Assembly: GCA_964059195.1 (NCBI GenBank)
Contig: CAXKWD010000009.1
Span: 87,579,432 to 87,643,431, forward strand
Source: Ectobius pallidus
Lineage: Eukaryota; Arthropoda; Insecta; Blattodea; Ectobiidae
Direction: 5' to 3'
Length of the DNA: 64,000 bases
Shown: positions 33,469 to 45,217 of the stretch, piece by piece
How the letters are laid out: every line of letters begins with the position of its first letter
Position numbering within the stretch: position 1 is the first letter of the stretch
The notes under the pieces: generated by a model
Databases searched by the model: none
What the model saw: the letters and a program-made list of their open reading frames with translations, nothing else
What the model was told of the DNA's origin: nothing
Position numbers and translations under genes: made by a program

Positions 33469-35136
33469 TAGGGTTCGGATGTTTATGACTTGTCACATCT
33501 TTATCCTGATCCCTGTTCTCGCCGTAAACACAAATTAAACATGAATTGCATGCTTGTTATTCTAATCGGACCGTTTTTATTTTGCATATAAAGTCATATT
33601 TTGGGCTTTTTTGTGATCTTGGTCATACTTTGGCCATATTTGCAATTTAATGTTATATTTCAGTTATAAATTCGGTAAAACAGCACAATTATACAGTGCA
33701 TGCACTACATAGACGAGTTAAATTTGAAATTTATTTCATTAATTTAATGTTTATGCCAAATTAATAGGTAACTTAAATTTTAAAATGAATGCAATTGTTC
33801 AGGGACACACAAGATCTACAAAATATTACGAGTATTTGGAGCTGATGACACAACCAAACAGGAACAAATTCTTTAAAAATAGAAGTTCAGTACAAGTAAA
33901 ACTGTAAATAACCAAAATTGTTAAAAGTGATTCTTTGGTTGAATTCATGTGATGTATGGATTTAGTGCCATTAAACGTTTTTACTTCCTCTGCCCGTACC
34001 ATAGGTAGAGGAAGTATTGTTTTCGACCCCAAAATTCGAAGTTGAGTTTTTAGCATATATACACGTTTCAAGGCCCCCTGAATCCAAAAATACTATTTTT
34101 GGAAACATGTCTGTGTGTTTGTGTGTGTCTGTCTGTCTGTGTGAACAGGCTAGCTCCGAAACGGAGAATCGTATGAAAACAAAATTTCGTATTTGGGTGA
34201 GGTACCTTTTGAAGATGCGATTCGAAGATTGGCGACAAATTTCCCTTATTTTTAAGGGGACTTTACATGAAGAAATTTTCGTTTTTCGCGATTTTCTCGA
34301 AAACGGCTCTAACGATTTTCTTTAAATTTTGCGCATGGATTGCTTGTACCAAGAGCTAAAACTTTTATTTGAAACATTTTTTCGAACAAATTCCCTGAAG
34401 GGTATTTATAAGCAACCCACTGTGAATATGTGCTTTTTGCAATACGGCTTCTTGTAAATCGTACGAAAACAAAATTTTGTATTTGGATTAGGTACCTTCT
34501 GAGGCCGTGAAGATTGGTGACAACCTTCTCTTATATTTAAGGGGACTTTACATGAAGAATATTTTGTTTTTTTGATATTTTCTCATAAACGGCTCTAACA
34601 ATTTCCTTTAAATTTTGTACATGGATTGCTTATACCATTTCAAAAACATTCTCTGAAGGGTGGTTGTAACCTACTAACTTGCCTGGTGAACAACTCAATA
34701 CGTGGACATTTAAGGCATTTTATTCTATATAAGCACGTGAAGTGAGAAAAATGTACTGTTGGCCCTGCTTACGGTAAAGAAATATCTGAGGGGAATATTT
34801 GATAAATTTCGGAAATTATTCTTAACAGCAGAAAGTTCAATAAACGTTTGCAGTCACTTGTTTTTTGCCCCATAGCCTGCGTTTTTAGTCGCAACATTCA
34901 AAGAAGGGGCTATAAGATATTTATAGCATAATTAGCGTAAATGCTGAAAACTTTTATTTGGGCAGAGGAAGTTATGTGACTTTCACATCAGATTTTTTAA
35001 ATTGGAACATTTATTTTTCTGAAAACGTTATTTTATCAGGTCATATTTAGGATTATTGGGTCATATTTCGTCATTTTTAAGGGCATACTTATAGTCACAT
35101 TTTCCACTTTTTTAGGTCATAAACATCCGAACCCTA
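33469..35136 (+). mobile_element. hAT-type MITE interrupted by a Harbinger-like element
   Basis: Ends TAGGGTTCGGATGTTTATGA and the exact complement at 35117-35136. Perfect 8-bp target duplication GTGATAAT at 33461-33468 and 35137-35144. The body has AGTCATATTTTGGG / GGTCATATTT words near both ends. Without the nested insertion it is about 680 bp. Confidence 0.9.
33984..34971 (+). mobile_element. Nested element with CTTCCTCTGCCC ends and TTA duplication
   Basis: Starts CTTCCTCTGCCC and ends GGGCAGAGGAAG, a perfect 12-bp inverted repeat, with TTA on both sides (33981-33983, 34972-34974). A 3-bp TTA duplication suits PIF/Harbinger. Internally a block with ACGAAAACAAAATTT, AAGGGGACTTTACATGAAGA and ACGGCTCTAAC occurs twice (about 34160-34330 and 34455-34620). 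988 bp, non-autonomous. Its 102-residue frame at 34017 is not conserved between the two blocks. Confidence 0.75.
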
Positions 35137-35144
35137 GTGATAAT

Positions 35145-35686
35145 ACTAAGACACAGTAATATAATTATATACACCCGGTAATGAAAAAGTAAACAATAGA
35201 TTAAAGAATACGGTATATTAAAAACGAAGATTTACACGGAACGAAACATTCATTATTTCAACAGTGGTACGTTAGCGTGGAACGAATGCTAATGAACAAA
35301 CTAGTAATTACTTGTGTATCGACTGAACATCTGGCTGTAACAAGCAGCCTGTAAAATAATGACCTGTACTCGGCTGATAATAACCGAGGAAATACTGCCT
35401 CCGCTAGGGGGAGAAAAAAAAAGCATGCACATGAAAAGGATGATTTATATGTACACAGCAGTGGCTATCTTTACAGTGAATATCTCATACAGTAAAGCAT
35501 AAGAGGAATTGCACATGGGAGTCGCAAATATACTCATACTTCCGCAATATTCATTCTAGTTTTTAAGCAAAATAAAAAGCAAACATTATTGCAATTCAAG
35601 TAGATACAATACAAGTCCTACAGTATGTTAGGCTGAATCTATCCATTATGGAGGTTTATTCAAGTCAACGCTAACATCAATACTGT

Positions 35687-35731
<45 letters not shown>

Positions 35732-36960
35732 TCAACAATAGCATTAACACCAATAATAAGAATAATAACAATAACCGAGTTTCGTATGAATATTACAATA
35801 ATAGATTTAAACTTATGCCGCATACTTTATTAATGTCTTTGACGTCATTGTGATCTCCTTGCTGCATGCGTCTTCAAAACCATCTGTTGTATAAATAGAC
35901 ATTCATGTATTTTTAATGTAGGCAATGCAGGTCATGCATTTATCGATCATGTGTTGGTTTCAGGGTCGGCTATTATTACTTCATAAGCTGAATAGTTAAA
36001 TTACAAATTATTACACATGATCGTTACTGTCGGGCTGGATCGTTGCCATGAGACGGTGTTACCCTAAATGTTGGCTCCACAAATTAGCATTCGTTAGCTT
36101 TGTGATTCATCTCTAGACAGGAAGCAAATTAACATACTGGATAACCTTTCACAGCTGACCACTCTATTTAGAAGCGCACATCTCTTCTTTATACACGAAA
36201 TAACGTTTTCATTTCAAAGAGAGTCTCTTTCTTAAGAAAAATTAAATTTTCTCCGTTCGTTACGAGTGCAAATGGAGAGTGAAGAAAGATAACTCAATCT
36301 AACCAAACATCAAACAGTTTGAGCTAAGCATGGGATACCACAGTATATACTATAAGGCAGGGAACGAAATTTCCGGTCGCCAGATCGCCACTTTTATTAG
36401 TATTTTAGTTTCCGCGACAAAATTCAGATTTAATACCGTAGTAGATACTGCCACAAGCAATCATTTCCTGCAAGAAAAGTTTAATATTCATATTTACTCG
36501 GAAGCGTTCGGAATTATTTAAAAAAAAATTTAAATCGTTGAAATTGTGGAATATGTAAGAAATGGGTAGATTGCCCTGTTTAGAATATGGGTAAATAAAA
36601 TATGAGGGATATATAACTATCAGGTAAAATTAAAATTTCGACAAGGTTAGCCTATATTGTCCTCAAAGTTACTTTATATTCTTTTAATCTCTAAATAAAA
36701 CATTAACTATACTTCCGTAATATATTATTGGCCTTACATATTATATCTTCACACCATAAGTCTGTAGAAATGTCATTGACGATATTATTTGGTGAATAGC
36801 CCGAAAGTTCTTGCAAAACTGAATCAGCTCGCCCTATAGGTATGAGAATCTCGCCCAAACGATTTATGGATATTTGCCCTAACGATATAGCCTATACATT
36901 TTTACGACTTCGCCCAAATGAAAATCCCTGCTATTCACACGCAAAATTTTTATTTTTATT
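35145..36960. other. Non-coding; (AAT)n at 35688-35730
   Basis: Apart from the trinucleotide run I recognise nothing. The 63-residue frame at 36330 has no domain. Confidence 0.35.
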
Positions 36961-36965
36961 TTTAT

Positions 36966-37587
36966 ACTAGCATGTGCCCGCGGCTTCGCCCGCGATAAAA
37001 AAAGAGCATAAAGTTAGAGCATAATAGTTAAATCATTATATTTATTAACACCTAAATCACGTGGACTACATGTCACGGTTAGATATCGTCGCCTGGTAAA
37101 AGCGATCTCAGATTCGAGTTCCTTGGCCCAGAAAATCCCTGTATAGTGAGTTTCGTCCAAATCGAACAATGTTTAACCATATTTAGGTCTATGTTGATTA
37201 TCCCTCTTCCGTATAGGTTGAAAATTTCATATGTCTACGGGCCTTGACATTCTAAACAAATGAATCGACCAGCGTGGGCTTACAACATTCTAGCGATCGC
37301 GATGTTTTTATTACCATGGTATGACAAAAATAGCCAAAGCCAACTGCAATTGATTTGACATTGAAATGTATTACTGAAATCTGATGCTTCGACAGCACTA
37401 AAATCACGTTTTCTGCCAGTTTTTCACTCACAACTCGCGAACGAAAGCTAAAATTAAAAATCCGGCTTCGATGCGCATTCGCCCACCTTTCAGCCCACCT
37501 ATGTTTAAAATTTCAGATCTCTGCGTTCAGGAGATTTCGCTGGGCATCGTGGACAGACAGAAAAACACGTCCTTTTATTATTTTAAG
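36966..37587 (+). repeat. GCCCGCGGCTTCGCCCGCG repeat, tandem copy 1
   Basis: Starts ACTAGCATGTGCCCGCGGCT and ends CGTCCTTTTATTATTTTAAG. Shared landmarks in all three copies: CACGTGGACTACAT, GTATAGTGAGTTTCGTCCAA, GGGCCTTGACATTCTAAACA and TTCGCTGGGCATCG, then GACAGACAG. About 620 bp. Confidence 0.85.
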
Positions 37588-38222
37588 ATAGCATGTGCCC
37601 GCGGCTTCGCCCGCGATAATTATTTCAAAAATAAAAAATAAAAAATTAAGAGCATAATAGTTAAAACATTATATTTATTAACACCTAAACCACGTGGACT
37701 ACATACCACGATTAGATAGCGTCGCCTGGCAAAAGCGATCTCAGATTCGAGTTCCTTGGTCCAGAAAACCCCTGTATAGTGAGTTTCGTCCAATTAAAAC
37801 AATGTTTGACCATATTTAGGTCTATGTTGATTGTCCCTCTTCCGTGTAGGTTGAAAATTTCATATGTCTACGGGCCTTGACATTCTAAACAAATGAATCG
37901 TCCAGCGTGGGCTTACAACATTCAAGCGATCGCGATGCTTTTATTTCCACGGTATGACAAAAATAGCCAAAGCCAAATGCAATTGATTTGACATTGAAAT
38001 GTATTACTGAAATCTGATGCTTCGACAGCGCTAAAATCACGTTTTCTGCCAGTTTTTCACTCATAACTCGCGTACGAAAGCTGAAATTAAAAATCCGGCT
38101 TCGAGGTGCATTCGCCCACCTTTCAGTCCATCTATGTTTAAAATTTCAGATCTCTGCGTTCAGTAGATTTCGCTGGGCATCGCGGACAGACAGACAAACA
38201 CGTCCTTTTATTATTATAAGAT
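37588..38222 (+). repeat. GCCCGCGGCTTCGCCCGCG repeat, tandem copy 2
   Basis: Begins directly in the TAAGATA tail of copy 1 (AGCATGTGCCCGCGGCTTCG). Close to copy 1, with about 5 percent differences by eye. Confidence 0.85.
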
Positions 38223-38874
38223 AACATGTGCCCGCGGTTTCCCCCGCGATAATTATTTCAAAACTTAAGTGCATAATAGTTAAATCATTATATTTATTAA
38301 CACCTAAAACACGTGGAGTGTATTCCACGATTAGGTAGCGTCCCCTGGTAGGAAAAGCGACCTCAGGTTCCAGTTCCTTGGCTCAGAAAACCCCTGTATA
38401 GTGAGTTTCGTTCAAATCGAACAATGTTTGACCATAATTAAGCCTATGTTGATATCCTTCTTACGTGTAGGTTGAAAATGTCATGTATCTGCGGGCCTTG
38501 ACACTCTAAACAAATGAATCGTCCACGATGGACTTACAAATTCAAGCGATCGCGATGCTTATATTTCCAAGGTAGGCTATGCGGTATGATGACAAAAATA
38601 GCCAAAGCCAGCTGTAATTGATTTAACATTGAAATATATTACTGAAACTGATCCTTCGAAATCGCAAAAAATACACGTTTTCTGCCCGTTTTTCACCCAT
38701 AACTCTCGAAGGAAAGCGAAAATAAAAATTCCGGCTTCGAGGTGCACTTTCCGACCCTTTAGTCCATCTATGTTTAAAATTTCAGATCTCTGCGTTCAGT
38801 AGATTTCGCTGGGCATCGCGGACAGACAGAAGGACAGACGGAGGACAGACACTTCCTTTTATTAATATAAGATT
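38223..38874 (+). repeat. GCCCGCGGTTTCCCCCGCG repeat, tandem copy 3
   Basis: Begins in the tail of copy 2 and ends TTATTAATATAAGAT. More diverged than copies 1 and 2 (head hairpin mutated, extra GACAGACGGAG). Confidence 0.85.
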
Positions 38875-38879
38875 TAGTT

Positions 38880-39185
38880 CGGGATTTGTGTCTTTTCAGT
38901 AGAGTAGGCCATGGAACTATTGATTATCAATTGTTTCTAATATTGGTATATTTTTATGCATTAAATTTCAACTGAAATTAACTGAAATAAGTATGATACA
39001 GGATGAAGTAGTGAGGATGATTCATGGCATGTAAACATCCAATTCGGTATTTGCCTTTGCGACTAGGGAAACCATGGGGGGGGGGGGGTGGGAACCATGT
39101 CAAATTGGCAGCCACGGTATTTGAACACGGGACCTCCAGAATTCGAGTCCTAGACGTTACCATCTCGGCCACCTCGCTCAGTAAA
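38880..39185 (-). mobile_element. SINE-C copy, full length, minus strand
   Basis: Minus-strand head GAGCGAGGTGGCCGAGATGG (box A) and GTGTTCAAATACCGTGGC (box B), then body and end matching 10490-10785. Contains an 11-base G run at about 39076 (plus). Confidence 0.8.
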
Positions 39186-39189
39186 ATCT

Positions 39190-39748
39190 TTATTTATAAT
39201 TGTCGATAGACAATGATATACGCAAACACATTACGACACAACTGTTGACAACTTTGTAGCACAGAAAGCCAATCGAAGAGGCACGGGCTTGATATATTCC
39301 AGAACCCGTATGGATGCAGCTGCTAATGCCAACAAATTGCATAACATAGAAATACTTCCTATGACTGACGGCACCAGATACAATAATAGCTGACCTTGTA
39401 ACTTCCATACTGTGCCAAAAACAACACAGTTTATTTGATGATGTCTGTTCTTTCCTGATTCACGTCTCCATCATATTATTTTATGGCCTTACGTTGTATA
39501 TTTGGGGAGTCCTATTGTAGGACGTTGCTTGTTTGCACTTTCATGTTAAACTGCAAATGTAGTTGAAAGGATCACAGACTCTCGACATCCCTGGACGGGC
39601 ATAGATTATGCTCACAAATGAATACGGTGCCGTAACTCTCCCATAGGAAATGACAATACAGTACAATAAACTAAAAATACGATTATACTATCACAAATAT
39701 TGTAACAAATTCAATTTCATAACACAAGGAAGTAAGTTATAACTGAAT
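39190..39748. other. Non-coding, nothing recognised
   Basis: No domain in the 72-residue frame at 39190-39408. Confidence 0.3.
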
Positions 39749-39757
39749 GATAATGTA

Positions 39758-40093
39758 TTCTCTCTCTCTCTCTCTCTCATCCTACGCCCCCATGTTGGGG
39801 CGAAGGGCCTCCAAGTGGAGGTTTCTGTTTACCTATGTGAATTTTGTTAGACTTATTTTCCTAGAGAGGGCAGAGGGACAGGTAGTGGACGTGAAAGGGC
39901 CGAGAAATTTTCTCCAGAGGCTCTAATTTAGGCTTGGAGTTCTTTTACCTGCCGTAAATCTATGACACGGGCCCCACAGCTTAAAGTCCCTCTCGGAGGA
40001 CTCCGTGCCCAGGATTTTTACGTCCTGAAAAACCCATCGACTGCGGCCGGGTTTCATCCCGCGACCTTCGGATCTAGAGGCGGGCACGCCGAC
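39758..40093 (-). mobile_element. SINE-B copy 2, minus strand
   Basis: Reverse complement of 12726-13121 over most of its length, ending plus-strand with GGATCTAGAGGCGGGCACGC. Perfect 9-bp target duplication GATAATGTA at 39749-39757 and 40094-40102. The tail is (CT)n on the plus strand. Confidence 0.9.
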
Positions 40094-40102
40094 GATAATG
40101 TA

Positions 40103-40755
40103 ACATTAGCCAAATTATGTGCTATCAAACGATTGTAAAGAGGGTTTGATATCAACGTTAACCTGACATTTTAATTGCAGATATTGACATTTTTAATTCA
40201 TCGGGAAGACGTACGTGTAATGAAATGACACCAATACAAAAGTATTTTGAGCTTTAGTCCATTTCTGTCTTCTATAAATAAATTTTGAAACAGACACATA
40301 TGGGGTTGTTAAGAATTGCTGCACACAGTTTATAACTTTAATATTTCTCCTAACATGAGCTTGACAGTCTATGAACATATACATAAAGTGAAGATCCCAA
40401 TCTTTATATGATATAATAGTACAGTACTATAGGCCTAATTTATACAGAAGCTAAAATGCCCACTGAATTCATAAGTTTTGTAACTCAAGTCAAATAATAA
40501 AATATATGAAACCCATTCTAGTTTAATCCGGTTAAAAACGATTCCTATTTCTCTTAGTAAAAATAATTACTATAGTAATTCCTATGGTAGTGACTTTAAA
40601 TATAGTCCTGTATTTACTATATAGGCCTAGGAGAATTAAAATTACTATAGTTATTTTTCTACTCTAGTAGCTAGACCTAAAATGAAACATAGTTTATTGA
40701 AGACCAGAAAACTTTCCCCGGGGTTGCAGAATTTAGGGAATAGTATCCCCCCCCC
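40103..40755. other. Non-coding, nothing recognised
   Basis: AT-rich, with a short self-similar stretch around ATTACTATAGTAATT at 40565-40670. Confidence 0.3.
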
Positions 40756-40762
40756 CAAAGTC

Positions 40763-41110
40763 GGCCATGGTGGGGTAGAACCCGCCTCTGGATCCGAGAG
40801 TCGCAGATTCAAACCCGGCCGCGGTCAATGGATTTTCAGGATGTAAAAATTCTGGGAGTCTTTCGGTAGGGACTTTAAACTGGGGGCCCTTGTCGTAGAT
40901 TTACAGCACACTAAAAAGCTCCAAGAAGAACTTCAAGCCTAAACTAGAGCCTTTTGACAAAATTTCTGGGCCCTTTCACGTCCAAATAATACCTTAGCTT
41001 CCTGCGAGGGTTATGCTCTCTCTCTCTCTTCCTCTCCCCATCTCCCTCTCTCTCGGAAAATAAGCATAGCCTAACCGAATTTAGTCTAGGTATCGAAACC
41101 TCCACCTGGA
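40763..41110 (+). repeat. SINE-B copy 3, diverged
   Basis: GGCCATGGTGGGGTAGAACC to CGAAACCTCCACCTGGATC follows SINE-B in order, with box B GCAGATTCAAACCCGG. Internal CTCTCTCTCTCTTCC expansion. No clear target duplication. Confidence 0.8.
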
Positions 41111-41279
41111 TCTACGAATAATTATACGATTTTCTTCCTGAAAGACGAGCAAACATAAGTGAAAAGATAAAAACTTTTTTGAGCTGTTATTAACACTACT
41201 GATAGTTATTTACAATATGCTTACTTGTAGTTGTATATCATGAGAAATGGTGATAGGTTTGTCAGTTGGTGTGTGATTG

Positions 41280-41280
<1 letters not shown>

Positions 41281-41338
<58 letters not shown>

Positions 41339-41345
41339 TATTATA
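41281..41345 (+). repeat. (TTA)n microsatellite
   Basis: About 20 trinucleotide copies. Confidence 0.95.
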
Positions 41346-41459
41346 GTTAAAACGTATTAATGCAGAATGAGTGAAGGCATAACTTTTATTTTCATATTAC
41401 TAACCTATCGGCATTTGTTTGTAAACTATCTTTAGTTACGCTTTATGTATTCATTACCT

Positions 41460-41840
41460 AGGGCTGTAGCAAGGTCCTTCTGCGCCCTTGGCGAGTTTGA
41501 CTAATCTGCGCCCTCCAATACTGGGGGGTCTCAACAATTTTTTTAAATTTCTGTAACATTGTTTATTATTTTAAAATAAAAACATTGTTATTATCAAAGA
41601 AAACCTAAACCTCAATTTGAAAATGAACTAGGCTAAGTGTTGGACTTTCAAGGTACTAAAACCTTATTTTCAGACGATTGAACTACTTAAAAAATAATTA
41701 AATTGTAGAATATAGAATGTTTATTGCTTGGTAAATTGCACCCGTCTAAAAAAGGTGGTATTTTTTATTGTTAATTTTGCACCCTTGTACCTGCGCCCTT
41801 GGCGGGGGCACATCTCGCCACCGCCTAGCTACGGCCCTGG
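41460..41840 (+). mobile_element. hAT-type MITE (GGGCYGTAGC ends)
   Basis: Starts AGGGCTGTAGCAAGG and ends CCTAGCTACGGCCCTGG, imperfect inverted repeats. 8-bp target duplication CATTACCT / CATTACCA (one change) at 41452-41459 and 41841-41848. Subterminal CTGCGCCCTTGGCG near both ends. Confidence 0.8.
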
Positions 41841-41849
41841 CATTACCAT

Positions 41850-42885
41850 AAACTGGGGCGGCAAATTATGAATAAACTGCGTGGGGCGAAAGTATGCCGG
41901 AATATGGTCCTGATCACATAATCGAAAAGTCGTAATTGGAATATAATTGATATGATTATTCGTCTTAGAGCTCATTCACAGATAATTTCACAGACACAGA
42001 CTATTTTATAATCAGAGTAACTCAAAACTTGTATTGGGCCTATTGCTAAAAACTCGAAATCAAATTTAGGCCTACAAAACAAACTGCTTCCTCTAATTTT
42101 TGTACCAATTTTAATGGTGGAGAAAGTAACACTGAAGGATTTATTTAAAAACGTAGATAGTCACACCCGAGTTCTTATTTTTCCCGCCTCCGTGTATTTG
42201 CATTTACGTTTAATTGCAGAATGTTTACTAATATATTACGTGAACTGCCAAAGCAAAGTCACGCATAGAAAATGCGAAACGTGTCTGCTTTTACTTACAA
42301 CACAATTTATTCAAATCTGTGTCAAATGCAAAGCTATTATTAAATCCACTTTTCTCAAGAATACATAAATTGACATGATATAAATTCACAACCCACATAA
42401 AGTAGAACCTGTAAATAACTATCAGTCGTTATAATTCGTGATGCTTCTGACAATAGAAGAAGGCTAGGCAAAGGAAGTTACCAAAAGATTCACGCACAAA
42501 TTCAATGCTGTAACAAGGTATAGTTGGAACATTTGAATATATAGAATAGAACATTGCGTAAGTGCGTATTCAGTTGTATCCATATCATGCATACTATCTT
42601 GGTCTTAAGGCTAGACTTTCTTGGAAACTACCGAAATTCAAGATTTCATTGCTAAGCTATACTCGAACCTAATCAACAAAAGAAAGGAAAACCTATTATT
42701 TTTAGATTAAACTCTGTATTACTACTAATAATAAGAGGGCTGTGACAACAGTAATTAGGCTAATGAACAATTAATGAAAATACAATAATAATGGAAATTA
42801 AATGGAGATGAGGTGCCTCTTCTTGAGATATTATTGATGTACGGGAAAGGAAGATGTTGATCTTGATGTTGTGATTACGTTTACA
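41850..42885. other. Non-coding, nothing recognised
   Basis: The 84-residue frame at 42114-42368 shows no domain or splice context. Confidence 0.3.
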
Positions 42886-42889
42886 ATTA

Positions 42890-43513
42890 CCGTATTTTAT
42901 GGACCATAAGACGCACCTTAATTTTAGGATGGAAATTTAAAGGAAAATAAATTTAATGTGATTCTAAACGAAACATTTTGAAGGGAACAATATACTTCAT
43001 TATATAAGCAAATTATAACCTTGTACAATGAATTCGGTGTCAATCACTTCTAACTTAAAATCTGCACTGTATGAAAATCTCTTCTGTACAGGTGACATCG
43101 GGTGAATTTTAACAACTGAAATGATTTCTTATGAAAGACTAAAAATACTTTTACACCCTTTAACCCTCAATTCAGCACACAGCAAGTGTAATGGGACAAG
43201 GCTTTTTAGAGGTCATTGCAATCATTTAAACCACCCGGCGAAGACTCTCCTTTTGTATAAAAGAACTCAACATTCCTTTCTTTTCGCATTGTATAGCCTA
43301 CCTGGCTTCCAGCTACTCTCATTTTACGATTGTGACAAGTGCAGTGATGTACAGTCTGTGTTAAAATTTGTAATTGTCTTACAACTATGGTATTCCGGCA
43401 ATATTTACCATAATTTTAATTTTTTTAGTGTACTTCGGACCATTAAACGCACCCAGCTTTTAAGGCTCTGTTTTCAAGGTAAAAAAGTGCGTGTTATGGT
43501 CCGTAAAATACGG
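42890..43513 (+). mobile_element. MITE with CCGTATTTTAYGGACCATAA ends
   Basis: First about 28 bases (CCGTATTTTATGGACCATAA then GACGCACC) are repeated inverted at 43486-43513 with two or three changes. TA on both sides (42888-42889, 43514-43515) suggests a TA duplication. The 131-residue frame at 43121-43516 runs into the terminal repeat and is not a gene. Confidence 0.75.
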
Positions 43514-43594
43514 TAATCGTTAAAGTTAAAGGAAAGATTTTTCTGTATGCCGGCATGAATTCACAGGAAAACAGTAATTGAATATAGGTGCGAT

Positions 43595-44206
43595 AAAAAT
43601 AAAATCAGGCAAACTGATGTAACCAAGTGCCAGAATGAATTTGTTTATTCATTGTTGTAATCGATTTCCGAGTTAACCTCCAGATCGGGAAAATGTCTGT
43701 CCCTCTGTTTGTTTGTCTGTCTGTCCGTCCGTGTGTCTGCACGCGCAATAACTAAAATACGCTTTATCGGTTTTTCATGAAACTTGGTATACGCTTTTAA
43801 AACGTCCATGGGAAGAAGCCTATTGACATGGGACCATAGAGGTTAACCTGTACCGGAGTAGTGCCCAATTTAGTGCCTGTTTTATGGTAATATATTAGAA
43901 AGAATTTATCAAATGCAAATCAGTTCTCATGGCAGCATATTGTTTTACAGTGTTGATATACGGCTTTGGAAGTTGCAATACAGGTAAGTTTGACAAATAA
44001 CACTCTCCATACATTCCTTCACAAATGCTTATCAATCTTCAGACCTTTGTTTCTCCGTAAGCCCTGCTTAATTAATCGGTGTGGAGGTTAATTCGGAAAT
44101 CGATTACAAAAATAACTTATTTTATGCATATTATAATTGCAATCATCACTGATTAAAGAAAACCATTCTGGCACATGCTTACATCAGTTTACTTGATTTT
44201 ATTTTT
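43595..44206 (+). mobile_element. Element U copy B with long inverted repeats
   Basis: Left end AAAAATAAAATCAGGCAAAC, continuing TGATGTAA, then AGTGCCAGAATG, TTGTAATCGATTTCCGAGTT and AACCTCC. All of these recur in inverted order at 44080-44206. Between them lie GTCTGTCTGTCCGTCCGTG and one TACGCTTTATCGG-TTTTTCATGAAACTTGG block. This copy shows that element U is an inverted-repeat element of MITE or foldback type. Confidence 0.75.
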
Positions 44207-44212
44207 CCCATC

Positions 44213-45215
44213 TTGGTTGCCGAATAATCCGAACTGCCGGGATATCGAGTGCCGAGTCTATTAATTTTCAATCCAAAGCATTACATCACCTAACTAGCGT
44301 TGTAAATGCATCTTAATTAATAACATTATTCTCGTCACACATGGTAGTGCATGCCCGTTTAACACCACTATTTTATACTTTGTAAGTTTATTTATAACTG
44401 CCTCTTACGTAATGTTCCATAGGGCACAGTAGGCCACGAACCGTATACAAATTAGTAGCAATAAAAGGGGTGACTTAATGTCTGAATACTCGGAATGTAG
44501 AGAGGGAATATTAAAATGGCGAAGATGCTAAGATGACAGTCAAATAACTATACATTCGAGGTTATACTCAGAGGTTACCTAAAGACTGAGCTAATGAATT
44601 TATGTTCTGATAGCACTGTTCTGTACCTTGTTATAATTACTCCAATAAGTTTGCGTATATAGTAATACGAAATTATTCCATGAATATTACTATTCTAGGA
44701 TATAGATAGAAATCAAAACTGGCAGAATGATTTAATATTGATGCGACATTGCTGTAAACGCTGATCAGCAGTTCTAGGATTTCTATGTAAAAACATATTT
44801 GTTTTTTTAGCCTACAAACATTCCTAGGATTCCTGATCAGCATTATATACTTTTACAGAGTTATTCTATCCGACGTTTTGAAGATGATTCTGTTCTGGAA
44901 GTGGATTGCAAAGGCAGAGCATCTTCCAAACGATAAAAAATTAAGCTTATATAGAGTAATATTATGGTTGAAAATTTTGAATTTTGCCGTAATTTAGGTG
45001 TCAACTACAAAGCTGTTTAACAACGAAGCTAATTCATTACACTAAAATAAAAGAATCTACTTCTTTATTTTAAGGTGTACAATGTTGATAGAAACTCTAC
45101 AAAAATTTGCAAACTCTCGTTAAAAGCCTTAGTTGATGGAACCGTATATGAAAACTGAAGATTTGTCTCAATATCATATTTTTAAAATTCTTATAACCAC
45201 TCCATCCTGCTCTAT
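44213..45215. other. Non-coding; hairpin at 44759-44842
   Basis: GCTGATCAGCAGTTCTAGGA at 44759 pairs with TCCTAGGATTCCTGATCAGC ending near 44842, a stem of about 20 with a 40-base loop. Otherwise nothing recognised. Confidence 0.5.
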
Positions 45216-45217
45216 CC

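Noticed and set aside
43121..43516. 131-residue plus-strand frame
   Set aside because: It lies in a MITE and ends inside its terminal repeat.
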